A stretch of DNA of 64,000 bases from Sebastes aleutianus (Eukaryota; Chordata; Actinopteri; Perciformes; Sebastidae): the NCBI GenBank assembly GCA_916700875.1, contig CAKAKS010000066.1, positions 12,557,361 to 12,621,360 of the forward strand. The letters are read 5' to 3'. The stretch's first letter is position 1. Each line of letters opens with the position of its first letter. Below, piece after piece: positions 38,063 through 50,161 of this stretch. The translations under genes were made by a program, and so were the position numbers. The notes under the pieces were generated by a model. The model ran no database searches. It saw only the letters and a program-made list of their open reading frames with translations, and was not told where the DNA came from.

Positions 38063-38562
38063 GGCAAGGAACTGATGTTCAGGCTTCATCACTTGTTTTA
38101 TCAGTCTAGTACTGGCACCATATTTCTTCACATAGTTGTTATTAAATTCAAGCCACAGTTTGCTATCAGCATGTAGAGAAACGACTGGCTGCAGCTAGCA
38201 GATAAAGAAGGGTGGTTACGGTTGCTTAGTAACGTTACTGCTTAGTAACGTACTGCTTAGTAACGTTACGGGTCTATAACAAGTTATAGCTTAATATACA
38301 AAAGCTATTAGCGAAATTATATAGTTACACACGTCCTTCCGTCGACCTACTGCCTGCGCTGTCAGATAATGTTAAGTTAAACGGGACATTCAGCTAGTAA
38401 GCTAACAGCTGGTTAGCATAATAGCTGATGTAGCTAACGCATTATATATAAAAACAGCAAGCTATAGACGCTTAAAAACAAAAACAACTGCACGGAAATA
38501 CCTCCGTGTGCGTCCAACAAACAAACAAACCGTTTTACATTATAACAGTTTGGTCACAATGA

Positions 38563-39090
38563 TGACGCCAATGTGTAAACGACTAGCTGTTAGCATGTAG
38601 CAGCCTGATTTTTTGACAGATCAAAACAGATCTGTTTACTTTTTGGTGTCAGGCGGTGAGCTCGCACCTGATTGGTCCGTTGCTCTCCGGTTGTCCCGCC
38701 CACTTTCTAAGAAAGGGGCCAATCAGAGACGACTGTCTGTCACACTGTCACACTGCAGGGAAATGATAATGTGACTGTGTTTCAGTTTGGCTACATAATA
38801 AATGTGTTTACAGTGTGCAGAACTAGCCGTTATTTTCCTTTTATCCCTAGTTTGGTTTCAGATTATTTATATTGATAATATAAGTATTTTGTTAAACAAA
38901 TGTTTAGATAGTGTGACTCTTTCTGTAAACACAAGAGGATGCTGTTTCCTGTCTCAAAGGCCATTTCTAACTGGTCTCTGCTGTCACACTGCATGCCATT
39001 GAAATACACCAGCACCAGAGGTTGAAAGTAGTTCCAAGTACATTAACTCTGTACAATAGGCTATGTAAGTACAGTTTTGAGCACTGTTTT
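38563..39090. other. Spacer upstream of klhl22, no gene seen
   Basis: The klhl22 leader exon and promoter must lie in about 38150-38600, but no TATA or exon border could be fixed. CACCTGATTGGTCCGTTG (38666-38683) carries an ATTGG (inverted CCAAT) box. Confidence 0.3.
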
Positions 39091-39099
39091 GCCAGATCT

Positions 39100-39468
39100 T
39101 GCGAGAGGATCAAGCAACAAGGTCTATAGAAACAAGCTCAAAAGTAGCAACTTTATATTTAATACACTTAATAGATCCCACTTCTCAGCTTTTTGTATTT
39201 TCTTCATTTGCACTGTGGTTATATGTTATATATTGCATGTCTGAATGCAAATATTTGTACATATTTCTTATATTCTCATGTATTATTTGTATTTGTATTA
39301 TTTACTTATATTTCTCTACATATATTGTGCTATATACTGTAGCATTATGTACATAATTTACATGTTACATACTCCTTTATTTTCTTGCATTCTTGATGTT
39401 TATATAAGAGCAACTGTGACGCCCCAATTTCCCCCCAGGCATCAATAAAGTATTTCTGATTCTGATTT
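39100..39468 (+). mobile_element. LINE 3'-tail fragment ending in ATTCTGATT repeats
   Basis: A TTGTACATATTT-rich tract leads to CCAATTTCCCCCCAGGCATC, AATAAAGTATTTCTG and ATTCTGATTTC, the common 3' end of truncated fish LINEs. Confidence 0.6.
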
Positions 39469-39912
39469 CTAATTTGCATTTTGTTTTTTAAATAATTTAA
39501 CACATCTACACTGCCTTTCAGGGATAAATTATTTATTTAATTGTATTTAAATAATTTTGCATTTCTCAGTGGCTCCAGTTATTGGTCATTGAAAAATGCA
39601 AAATTATTTTAATTAAATTAAATAATTTTGCATTTTTAATGGCTCCAGTTACTAGTCATTACACAGACTGATTAACAACACATCAGTAGTTGGCAAAGGA
39701 CCACCTGAACCAGATACACAACAATAATGCAATAATGATATTGTTGCATGAATAATTAAACATCTTGAAGTGTCTTTTCTTTGTTATTAGAACTTTTATT
39801 TCAGATACTTCAATGCATTTGATAGAGTACTTTTTCTTTAATATAGGACTTTAACTTGTAATGGAGTACAATGTGGTATTGCTTTCTTCCTCCACTTTTT
39901 GGCACAGTTCAC

Positions 39913-40560
39913 CTATTTCAAAACACAAAATAGCAGTGAAAACACTTCTATCGAAAGTTTATTTAAACAAGAAATATACAACATATCTTTGTCTTTAAAT
40001 AATACATTTACGTGACATACACAAAAATAATCAAATGATAGGAAGAACTTTGATATGTCAGGTCTAAAACATTTATTTATCATTCTTGCCAACTGTTTGT
40101 TGAATTTCTTATTTTCACCCCTCCAATATTTGGTCTCCATCCGATCAGACACTTTCCAGATTGATTTTCCACTGTTTGATAACTGCATGAGCTGCAAGAT
40201 AGATTTTCTAGGGAAGCCAGTCATGATGCTCTTTTTTATAAAAATCGAGGCTTCCATATTAGGTTTTACAATCTCATTCATCTTCTGCCGAGGTTTCAAT
40301 TTGCATATATCATTTCCTGACACGTAGGGTAGAGATTTTTCCACTTGCCAAAACACCGTTGGAATAATCCATCACTTGATTTATTTTCCAGTCTAATATA
40401 CATTGCAGTGGAGTGCACAGGGGGGGAAAGCTCCCCTGGCTTTTTGTCTTGGGTGCAGAAATGCCCTTTTCAAATAGCAAATCATAACTTTTTTCCCCTG
40501 ACACATCTGTCATGCGGCTGAAGAAATGCCCTATAGTTCCTGCCAGTAGTGGAGCCTATT
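39913..40560 (-). pseudogene. Degenerate protein-coding remnant, family not recognised
   Basis: Two overlapping minus-strand open frames (40513-40310 and 40356-39913) read like one protein interrupted by a frameshift near 40345; an in-frame stop lies upstream near 40560. The composition looks protein-like rather than random: GKSIWKVSDRMETKYW, KKFNKQLARMINKCFRPDI. Base composition is AT-rich, unlike klhl22 and tbx16 exons, and I see no splice sites or start. It may be a decayed mobile-element or processed-gene ORF. No function is assigned. Confidence 0.4.
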
Positions 40561-40865
40561 GCAGATCCACTGATATACTGCATACCTGCTGTGACTCCAC
40601 CAAAGTTAGTTTCTCTATTAGTCAACTGGCAGGAAAATAACTATTTTGATGATCGATCAACTGTTGTATTTTGAAGGGAAAATTCCAGACTGTTCCTATT
40701 CACATTTCTTTGTTTTATGCCATAGTAAACTGAATATCTTTACGTTTTGGAGTTAGTTGGACAAAACAAGCAATTGGACCTCCGACTTTAGGAAACGTGA
40801 TGGGCATTTTTCACTATTTTCTGACATTTTATAGACCAAACATTAATTGGTTGATGGAGAAAAAT

Positions 40866-41508
40866 CCTGGCAGTAGGCAGTATATTTTTGGCATCATTGA
40901 GCAAAAAATTCCATAATAACCTTTCAGCATATTGTAATTCAAGTGATCTGAGAGAAAACTAGACTTCTTTCCTCCTCATGGCTCTGTTTTCAGGCTTTAG
41001 AAAATCTAGCCGGTGACGGGAGACTTTGACCAATCACAGGTCATGTCATTGAGAGAGCGTTCCTGTAGGCTGTGCTCCGGACATTTGATCCTTCACCAGA
41101 TTTCACAATGGCGGCGGCGTCACAAACTTTCTCATTTTACAGCTAAACAGACACTACAAGATGATTCTGAAAACATTTGAAGCGAGAAATAGGTATTAAC
41201 ATAACATAATATTCATTCATATTTGATCAGCGCGGCCTAGTTTGACCGTTTGGTCGGAGTTCGCGAGTGATTGACAGCCGGCTCTCACAGACGGCAGCTT
41301 GACAGCAGACCTCAGATCAGCTCTGACTGCTTGTTTTCCTCCCGTATGTGAAATCTTGCAGATGCCGTTAGGAGCACCGGAGGACACAGAGGCACATGTT
41401 TTTTTCAGGTTACCTGTTTCATGTGCTCCTGTCACGATATAGCAACCATTTTATAAAAATAACTTTTTTAAATCATGTTTGCTCCAATCTCGCCTACTTC
41501 AGCTTTAA
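40866..41508 (+). mobile_element. Family B TTAA-type element, copy 3
   Basis: Runs from CCTGGCAGTAGGCAG through GGCATCATTGAGCAAAAAAT to CTCGCCTACTTCAGCTTTAA. Its core (CTCATTTTACAGCTAAACAG to GAGTGATTGACAGCC) has the opposite orientation to that of copy 4. Confidence 0.8.
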
Positions 41509-42003
41509 TCGATCTTGAAAATAATTGTTAGTTGCAGCCTTATTCACAAGCTTTTTTTTTTTTTTTTTGCAATTATCCACAGTGTTACAATGGTATTAGT
41601 CATAACCCAGAATAATATATCAGTAATCAGACACAGACAATAGAGCTAATGCTGAAAGTGAAATTACCTTTTCATTTGTCTTTGTTTGATTTCAATTTGC
41701 TAATGGTGCCCATATGCATTACCAGAAAGATAAATCTAGATTACTGACTTTTATTGTGAAGATTTCTAATGTGCTTTTATTTTCTAACAAGGTGTCAAAC
41801 CTTCTAAGAAGTGAATATCACACAAAGATACACATCTCACCTTTTAAGTGCTCAACATTTAATTTAGAATCATTTTCACACATAACTTGTTGATTTGGGC
41901 GACATAATCACAGGTACATGATAAAGTTTAGGAACGTGTTAGTGCTCCTGTTGTTGTGACGTCAGTCAGTGTCAAAGACTGAAAGCATGGTTTTTGCTGT
42001 TGT

Positions 42004-42356
42004 TAGACCTTCTTGGAGGTCACGGAGAGCCTGGCTTTGCCATTATTGAGAGTAGAGCATTCCAGGACATTAGCGTTGGGGCCGTCTCCTCTCATCAGGA
42101 AAAGGCTGTGCAGCAGGCGCGCCGCAGGCTGGAGGAAGAGATGACAAAGAAATGAAAACAAAGTGGGCGGCATTTACAGAATTAACTGTCAATCTATACA
42201 GGATGTTGGCTACAGCTGTTACCAAGAAATGAAATAGTCCAAGACCCTGAGCTTGTGAACATCCCTGTAACACGAATTCTGCAACTGCTAAGATGTTTAA
42301 CCACCAATGAAATAATTACTGAAGGAGATCATCTTACGGTGCCAAGAGTGGCCATC
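42004..42356 (-). CDS. Putative two-exon microprotein gene, unidentified
   Basis: On the minus strand a strong acceptor (pyrimidine-rich, ending TTATCACAG) is followed at 42356 by GATGGCCACTCTTGGCACC and a good donor GTAAGA (exon 42356-42338). Next comes a second strong acceptor (CATCTCTTCCTCCAG) and an exon 42129-42004 that stays open to TAA at 42006-42004. The spliced ORF starts MATLGT|PAARLLHSLFLMRG, continues DGPNANVLECSTLNNG and ends KARLSVTSKKV: 47 residues. Both splice junctions fall at phase 0. Minus-strand AATAAA motifs occur within 255 bp downstream (41781-41776 and 41755-41750). I do not recognise the product. It could be a real microprotein, the 3' end of a longer gene whose other exons I missed, or chance. 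Only the second exon is strongly coding-like. Confidence 0.4.
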
Positions 42357-42479
42357 CTGTGATAAGGAGAGTTAGTGAGGACACAATAGGCTGTAACAAG
42401 GAATAGTGCAGTGCAGCAGGTTGCTGGAAAAATAAGCAAATGTAGCAGCCATGCTCCGCAGCATGTTCCCAGCCCAGTC

Positions 42480-43260
42480 GCACAGCAGTTCGTGAAATAG
42501 TCAACCCGGGAAGTATAAACAGTGGCGAACGTCGCGTATAGGGAGGAGGTCAGGGTGGATCGGTGGGTCAAAAACACAGGACATTCCCCCAGGACACCGG
42601 TGTTTGTGTCCCGTGTGAAACCACAAGTTAAAGTTGATTTATTTGTCACGTAACTTCTGTACTTAAGTTACGCCACTTGTGGTGTTATTTAAACCCAAAC
42701 CATGATCTTTTCCTTAACCTAACTAAGTAGTTTTGTTGCCTAAGCCTAACAAAGTTGATCTTTTCCTAAGTTTAACTAAGTAATTTGTTGCCTAAGCCTA
42801 ACCAAGTCGATCTTTTCCTAAATCTAACTAAGTAATTTGTTGCCTAAGCCTAACCAAGTCGATCTTTTCCTAAGTCTAACTAAGTAATTTGTTGCCTGAG
42901 CCTAACCAAGTCGATCTTTTCCTAAACCCAACTAAGTAGTTTTGTTGCCTAAACCTAACTAAGTAGTTTTGTTGCCTAAGCCTAACCAAGTCGATCTTTT
43001 CCTAAACCTAACTAAGTAATTTGTTGCCTTAACCTAACCAGGTTGATCTTTTCCTAAACCTAACTAAGTAGTTTTGTTGCCTAAACTTAACTAAGTAGTT
43101 TTGTTGCCTAAGCCTAACCAAGTCGATCTTTTCCTAAGCCTAACTAAGTAGTTTGTTGCCTAAGCCTAACCAAGAAGCACGAAAAATACATTGTTGAAAG
43201 TCGTGCTGAGTGTCACGAAAAAAAAATAAAGGGAAATTCGTGTCTATGTACACAAATCAA
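42480..43260 (-). mobile_element. Family C minisatellite-bearing element, inverted copy
   Basis: Reverse complement of the elements at 51740-54348: CGCACAGCAGTTCGTGAAAT, CACCGGTGTTTGTGTCC, then the minisatellite, then TCGTGTCTATGTACACAAAT. Confidence 0.75.
42690..43180. repeat. Minisatellite, unit about 53 bp, nine or so units
   Basis: The unit alternates CCTAACTAAGTAGTTTTGTT, GCCTAAGCCTAACCAAGTCG and ATCTTTTCCTAA, with small indels between units. The same unit, inverted, is found at 51905-52245 and 53165-53280. Confidence 0.9.
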
Positions 43261-46200
43261 ATAGATTACATGCATGAACTGCTGTGAGACTGTGTTTCGT
43301 CTCCCATATGCTACATGATAAGAAAGGAATCTGGCAGACCAGAGGACAATCCAACTGATTAGTTTGGGACAGTACAGCTCCAGTGGTGCCATTCATTGTG
43401 CTCGTACCCCATCTAAGATGGTTTCCATGCCAACTACCTGCCACCTTTAGTTTGGCACAGGGGTTTTGACAGGCAAAGTATGGCACTGAACCATCATTGT
43501 TACTTGCACACTTGGCATATAAGAGCTGAAATCTTAATGTGCAGCCTGTCTATATATAACCTTTTCTTTAATTAGTTTGCGTGTTTACTGTAGAGTCAAT
43601 AGTAAGGCAGAAACTGTGAAGCGTGTGAGGAGTGCGTGTCAAAATATAAAAAGAATGGGACAGTTCATGAAGGAATGGGAGCAGCATGAAATGAACTATG
43701 TCTACTGTATTATATTCACACTCCCCGCTCTGTGATTCATGCGTTGAATGGAGGGTTGTAAAGTGACTGAGGTGCAGCCCTGGCAGGTGCAATTTTTGCT
43801 GGGGCTGCTCGGTGATTGTGAAGCGAGCAATCAATTTCCCCCTGCACCAAAAACCCTGTAACACAACAACTTCCAGCGCTGCTGTTTGATGAAGCCTGCC
43901 AACCGTCTTAGTACAGCAGCCACTGGGTGATACATACTGTAATTCTCCTGAAATGATCAACAGCGGGAGGTCATTTATACTGCCACGGGATTTGGACGGA
44001 TCTGCCTCAGTATATTTTGTTGTGAATATGAATCATTTTGTGAGAAATTGCGATGGCACGCCACAGTGGGATTAGAAAAATTAAATGCAAATTTTAGTCT
44101 GTATTCAGTAAGGAATCTGGATAATTGAAATTACATGGGGAAATATTGACATTTATTGTTTGATCATAATGGCAACTCCCAAGTCAGCTAAAGCAGTGTT
44201 TTTCTGTGAGGTCACAGTCATTGGTCTTGAAAAGGCTGAGAGATTACCCTGCCTCACTGGGGACTTAGAGACAACAAACCAATGTTGCTGAAATATTTAA
44301 GCATCCCAACAGTATGTTCTGCTCTACAGGATTCAAGGATTGTCAGTTTGTGTTAATATAAAGAAGAAAACACGGAGGAAAATCAACCAATTTGAACCAG
44401 TTTCATGCATGTCGTTGCAAATGCTCATCCGTCACTGCTCATTTAAAGATTGTGAAAGGATGGACAACCACTTAATGGCTTCTTGTAGAGGAAGACAGAA
44501 GGTGGATCTTTTTCTTGTATTAGTAGAGCAGATAACCTCATGTATTGTGCATTTTGTGGCTAAAGCATGAAACATTCTTCAGTGTTTCTATAAACTATGA
44601 GGTTAATTTTCAGACGTGGAGGTATTTCAGATTTGACGTCTATAGGCAGACTATAGGCAATTTCTTCACTTTTTCGCGGGCATAAAGGCGATGCTGACCT
44701 CTCAAAGTTACCAGAGGTCAGATACAAATTGCCTCCATGTCTGAAATTAAATCTTGGGACATACTTGCCAACCCTCCTGATTTTCCTGGGAGACTCCCGT
44801 TTTTCATTGCCCTCTCCCGGTTTCCTCCTGGGGTCACAATTCTCCCATATTTCTCCCAATTTATGGCAAATTTTCACACATAACCAGTGTCTAGCACTGT
44901 ACAGTGTGTATAATCTCTACTGTTTCCACCCGGACGAAAATAGAGCTACACCAAATTTCGTTCCCCCACACAGTGCAGTTTGAGCTCATATTCAGCGCAC
45001 ATCACTGCGTGCAGCGCCCAAAGTTGGGCTTTGCTCGACGCAGCGAAAAAACGTTGTGGCATAGCGCAAGCCATTAGAAATCATGGCGCTCAGAGCGCAA
45101 CGGTGCCGTTGTCACGTTGTGTCTGAAAGGGCCTTCAGTGAGTGAGAGAGAAATGAAGAGAGCTAACTGAAAAAAATAATTTCGTGCTGTGCTCATAAAA
45201 TGCTTATTTGCCCCAATACATGGCCCACACCACACGTGGCAGGAAACTGGCATTTCCCAGTGGAAAGTATTACACAAGACAGCAAGCAGAGACTTGATAG
45301 CACCAGATAACTCGGCCGGACTGCTTTGACAGCTGCTCTCAAAGGGAGAGGTTTGGTCTGCGTCGTGTACCACTTGCCTAGACTGCTAATGGAATATCAG
45401 AGGCGATGGAACAAGCTTTATGCCTCTGTCTCTTCACACTGACGTGAGATGATTCATTTACATTATGCTCATCAAAGCATGATCAGTATGCATTTTCTGT
45501 GAGATTTCAGAAACACAGCCATGTACAGTAACCCTGGTAACTGCCATCCTCTCCAACACTTTGCAATAGGCCAAGTAGAGTGGGGCTTATGGTAGACCAA
45601 ATTCTAATTGGGATAAAGCTAAACTGTGGCCAATAAGAGTGGGTGGTTGGTCATATCTGCCATGTGTCAGTGGATTTGGACTCATATTGAACAAGGCTTC
45701 TGTGGATCAATAGCAACCTGCCGCCTTCCCTCTATCGCGTTACATTGCCTCTGAATTCAGTTTTCACCTCTTGCTATTGGGATGAGGGCTATTTTGGGGT
45801 GTGACATCCGCCGTCTTGCTCGCTGTGACAACGTTAGTGTATATCCTGAATCATACAGTATGTCGACACGGAGGAACACCGAGGGAGAAGCGTGGAGGTA
45901 AAAGGAATTGTCTGTGAGATGTGACTGGAGCTGAGTTGAATACTTATGTGGCTTTAGAAAGCAGGAAGGACACGCTGAACATTTATATGAATTAAAGGAG
46001 GAGGGTCAGCAGGTCTAATGCTCGCTGGATTGATTCTACCTTTCGGTCTGCTAATGCAATTGTGTTTTAATAAACTCCAATCTCAGGCTCCTCTCCAGCT
46101 CTCTCTTTCCTCTCTCTATGTCCCTATTGCTCTTATCCCTACTTTAAATCAGTTTATTCCACTGTTCTAAGTTTATTTTTTGCAGTAGCGCATACCATAA

Positions 46201-47586
46201 TTGAAATCAGTTTTTATTAGCTTTGTTTCATTTCATACTTGGCAGACTTTATGGTCCAAAACTGTAACACTAAGTTTCCATTTTGGTGACTTGGAAACAT
46301 ATTAATGTGGATAAATGTGGTGTCAAGGTTTATAGGAATAGAAATAATACAGTTTGGGAAATAGACTTATTGGCTTTCTTATTGGAGATTTAGATGAAGA
46401 AATTCATACCACTCTCATGCCTGTATGGTAATATGAAGCTAACAGTTGGTTAATTTAGTTAATAGCATAAAGTGTTGCCGACTCGGTGACTTTCTCTCTA
46501 GATTTAGGGACTTTTGGAGCTAGTGCTGCTAGCTACTCTCATTGGAAAAGAGTTGGCAACACTGGGACTGGGTTTTTCGGTTTAATCATTTTAAAATCTA
46601 ACGTACTCTTGCTAGTTTCTCAGCATTACCAATTCTACCTTTAATCCATGCAACTCCAGGGTCTGAAAGGTGAAATCAATGCTGAAGTGCCTTAAACTTG
46701 CATTCTTTCTAATAGCCAGCAGGGGGCGACTCCTCTGGTTGCTAAAAGAAGTCTGATTGTATAGAAGTCTATGAGAAAATGACCCTACTTCTCACTTGAT
46801 TTATTACCTCAGTAAACATTGTTAACATGAGTTTATGATCTCAATCTGTAGTTTCAAGTCTTCTTCAATACAGCATGATGTTCATTTAGTAAGTTATGGT
46901 CCCATTTAGAGTCAAATAGACCATAAAGCAGGGTATGCTTTAGGGCGTGGCTATCTTGTGAGTAACAGGTCGCTGTACCACGCCGTTGTCCGGTCTGGGA
47001 GTTGTTTGTGTTTTTAACCCTTTCACAGTGTGTTTTCAGTTCATGAAAGTTAATTATAACCTTTTTTGGTCACCTAAAAATGTCTTATTCAGCGTTTGGT
47101 TGTACTTATCTCCACCCTCTCATGTCACTTCTGGTTGCAAAACACCAAGATGGCGATGGCCAAAAACCAAGATGGCAATGGCCAAAATGCCGAACTTGAG
47201 GCTTCAAAACGGCAGTCCACAAACCAATGGGTGAGATCACGGTGACATTTCCACTTCTTATTCTATACATAGTTTGTGGTTAGTAACTAGTCTTCCCAAC
47301 ACAGTACAAGTACAAGTACAGTGGGTTTTTATACCCTTTTTCCCCACTGAAAACAGCTGTCTACAACAGAAGAAAAAAAAAATGTTGATGAGAGCAGTGA
47401 GACTCAATCAAAACAGTTAAGGTTTTGGCTGGAAATACAACAAAAATGAGCTGAAAAGGGATATAGCTAAAGCTCTGTAGAGTTGAGGGGAACTGCAGAG
47501 TTGGGTGATAATTCTCTGTGGGTTTGTCACTATGAGCAACCACTTTCAGTTTTACTGTAAATGAATTGTGTTTCTCTTTAATACTC
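43261..47586. other. Spacer, repeat scraps, no supported gene
   Basis: About 44760-44880 (CTTGCCAACCCTCCTGATTT, CTGGGAGACTCCCG) is a common dispersed repeat. 45000-45130 is GC-richer, with CAGCGCCCAAAG and TCACGTTGTGTCTGAAAG, and looks like a MITE end. The rest shows only chance ORFs. Confidence 0.4.
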
Positions 47587-47591
47587 ACCAG

Positions 47592-47890
47592 CATTACCAC
47601 CACCTGCTCCCAAAAGTCATATATAAACAGAGGAGCATCAGGGTGAGCTTCTGTGTCAGATGTGATCTGTGCGACTGATGGGGGTTGTTTGTCCTCCACG
47701 GGTACCTGAGGTATTGTGGCATTTGTTCTTGGCCGGGGTTATTTAAAGCCTCAGGGGATTTATAGGACTGTGTTGCAGGGATGGGTTGGTCAAGGATCAC
47801 TTCAACTTGGTTCTTGAAGGGGCTGTAATATTGCAGGGGAGATTGTCCTTCACTCAATGTGTAGCTCCCTGTACACAATGCGTATGGATT
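47592..47890 (-). pseudogene. Possible coding fragment with splice donor, frame broken
   Basis: On the minus strand a Pro/Gln-rich frame (SPLQYYSPFKNQVEVILDQP) runs to about 47700. It then changes to a second frame containing PPSVAQITSDTEAHPDA and FIYDFWEQVVVML, which ends exactly at a good donor (CTG|GTGAGT, 47592-47587). This could be a decayed exon, or two exons with an alternative acceptor at CCTCAG. No homologue is recognised and no partner exons were found. Confidence 0.25.
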
Positions 47891-48107
47891 TATGGTTGCA
47901 ATGAGAGCAGGTTGAAGGGGAAATCAAGCGTCATGATCAATGCGGTTTCTGTGTTTCACTGTTTGATTTTGGATGATGAATTAGACCTTGGCCATGTTCA
48001 GATTTTTCATTGTTAGCTGTTAGCTTTTCACACAATGACAATGTTGAAATAGCTTATAAGAGGGGTGTGAACAGTGGACAGATCAAACGTCAGAGTCGTG
48101 GTTCAAT

Positions 48108-48109
48108 TT

Positions 48110-48148
<39 letters not shown>

Positions 48149-48213
48149 CTCTTTCTTTCTTTCTTTCTTTCTTTCTGTCTTTCTGTCTTTCTTTCTTTCT
48201 TTCTTTCTTTCTC
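48108..48213. repeat. (TTTC)n microsatellite
   Basis: About 25 TTTC units with a few CTCT and CTGT variants. It explains the long FLSFF-type ORFs on both strands here. Confidence 0.95.
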
Positions 48214-49014
48214 ATACACAATATCAATGATATCAAACAGAATACATATTGCATACAACACACATCACGAAAAAAAATCATAAATTATTCATGCATTCAC
48301 ATATACGTACATCACAATAAAATATTGATTAGAATCCTGGTCAGCATCTCCCATTCTCAAAAGGTACAAATAGACTCAAAAGCTGCAACACCACTAGTAT
48401 ATCTATATAATTTACTAGTAAGTACGTATAACATGTGCAGCTTTTCCTTCAATCTGCACATACATGTATGCATAAGGATCCTTATCACGCACCTACATAT
48501 GGGTATATTTACAGCCTACAAACCAATATATAGCTCTATAAAATGTTGGCATACAATAACATTCCCATGGCGTAAAGGTTAGTGACTGTCAATCTTTTCA
48601 TTCTCATCTCTTTATACTTAGACCGGTGGGCTATACTCAGGAGCATACAGTAATCTCTGACAGACCTTGACCTAATTTTACAGTAACACATGTGCAATTT
48701 ACATACAAATGTGGTACCCTGTGTTAATATTTACAACATTGTCACTATCAATATATTGTGTTGTATATCACCATTATGTACATACAGTGTACTGTATCTC
48801 TATTATCCATGACTGTAAGAACTCAGGGAGTCATTTTCTATGCTGGTATTCATCAATACTATTACAGTAAAACATCTTTTATCTTACCTACTGCTACTAA
48901 GTGGCAGGAAGAGCATCACTTTATTTTGCGGGCATAATTCAGCATGGATATGATATGATTTTGTTCTGCCTTTGTCTTATTTTATTATGATCCAACTTTC
49001 CTTTCTGTTCATAA

Positions 49015-49724
49015 TAGGGCTGCCAAAGTTAACGCGATAATGATGATGTGTTAATGCAAAAAAAAAAAAGCAAATTAATTTTAACACCACTAATTTCTTT
49101 AATGCATTAACGCAACTTGAGATTTTTATGTTGTAGTGGGCTGAATTGAATATGAAGATACTGGCATCATATGAAACTAGAAAAACCCAAAGAATCCATC
49201 GGTACCAATCATATCATACTAGCTTGTCGCGAAGGAGGCTAAATAACGCTCCAAATTTACACTAAATTATGGCGATGAAAAACTGGCATGGCCATTTTCA
49301 AAGGGGTCCCTTGACCTCTGACCTCAAGATATGTGAATGAAAATGGGTTCTATGGATACCCACGAGTCTCGCCTTTACAGACATGCCCACTTTATGATAA
49401 TCACATGCCGTTTGGGGCAAGTCATAGTCAAGTCAGCACACTGACACACTATGTTTATGCTAAATGCAGTACCATTGAAGGTTTCTGGACAATATTTGTC
49501 ATTGTTTTGTGTTGTTAATTGATTTCCAATAATAAATATATACATATATTTGCATAAAACAGCATATTTGCCCACTCCTGTGTAGATAAGAGTATTGAAT
49601 ACTTGACAAATCTTCCTTTAAGGTACATTTTAAACAGATCTAAAATGAGTGATTAATTTGCGATTAATCGCGATTAACTATGGACAATCATGCGATTAAA
49701 TATTTGAATTTATTGACAGCCCTA
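49015..49724 (+). mobile_element. Family A hAT-like element, longest copy
   Basis: Ends TAGGGCTGCCAAAGTTAACG and TATTGACAGCCCTA, with similar flanks (GTTCATAA and GTTCAGAC). Contains the internal landmarks GGGGTCCCTTGACCTCTGAC and GGTTTCTGGACAATATTTG shared with the other copies. Confidence 0.85.
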
Positions 49725-50121
49725 GTTCAGACACTTCACAATAGAACTATATGACCCCATTACTGTAATAAACAATAAAGACTTTGCCATGCACAAAATT
49801 GAACAAATTCCACTGATGCCATAAGTTAATTTCATCTCTGCTAGTTACAATCAATGTTAGATGTTAGATAAGTTGAATTTATACTTCTTTCCATAACTCA
49901 TTATAACGATAACTGTCACTATCTGAACTCAAACAAGGGTCTATGACTGACTTTCCAGTCCTCGATCCACAATATAACGGCCCCTCTCACAGCAGCATGA
50001 AGTATTCCTTTCAACCAGGTTTAATAATATATTACTATGGTTCCTCTTGCCATCACAAAATATTTCGCAACGGGGTCATAGGCGAAACATACTGTGGTTT
50101 CTTTGTGTGTATTTTTACAGG

Positions 50122-50123
<2 letters not shown>

Positions 50124-50158
<35 letters not shown>

Positions 50159-50161
50159 TCC
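50124..50161. repeat. (TTTC)n microsatellite
   Basis: Nine to ten TTTC units. The surrounding 49725-51739 shows no supported gene. Confidence 0.9.

Noticed and set aside
42357..42649. 106-residue minus-strand ORF overlapping the putative microprotein exon
   Set aside because: The upstream part lies in the family C repeat and the frame runs across the strong acceptor at 42357; only the short spliced exon is supported.
42690..43180. Telomere-like CCTAA/TTAGG motifs
   Set aside because: The unit is a degenerate 53-bp minisatellite within a dispersed element, not tandem TTAGGG.
48010..48582. 190-residue ORF rich in FLSFF
   Set aside because: It is a translation of the (TTTC)n microsatellite; a similar ORF appears on the other strand and at 50124.
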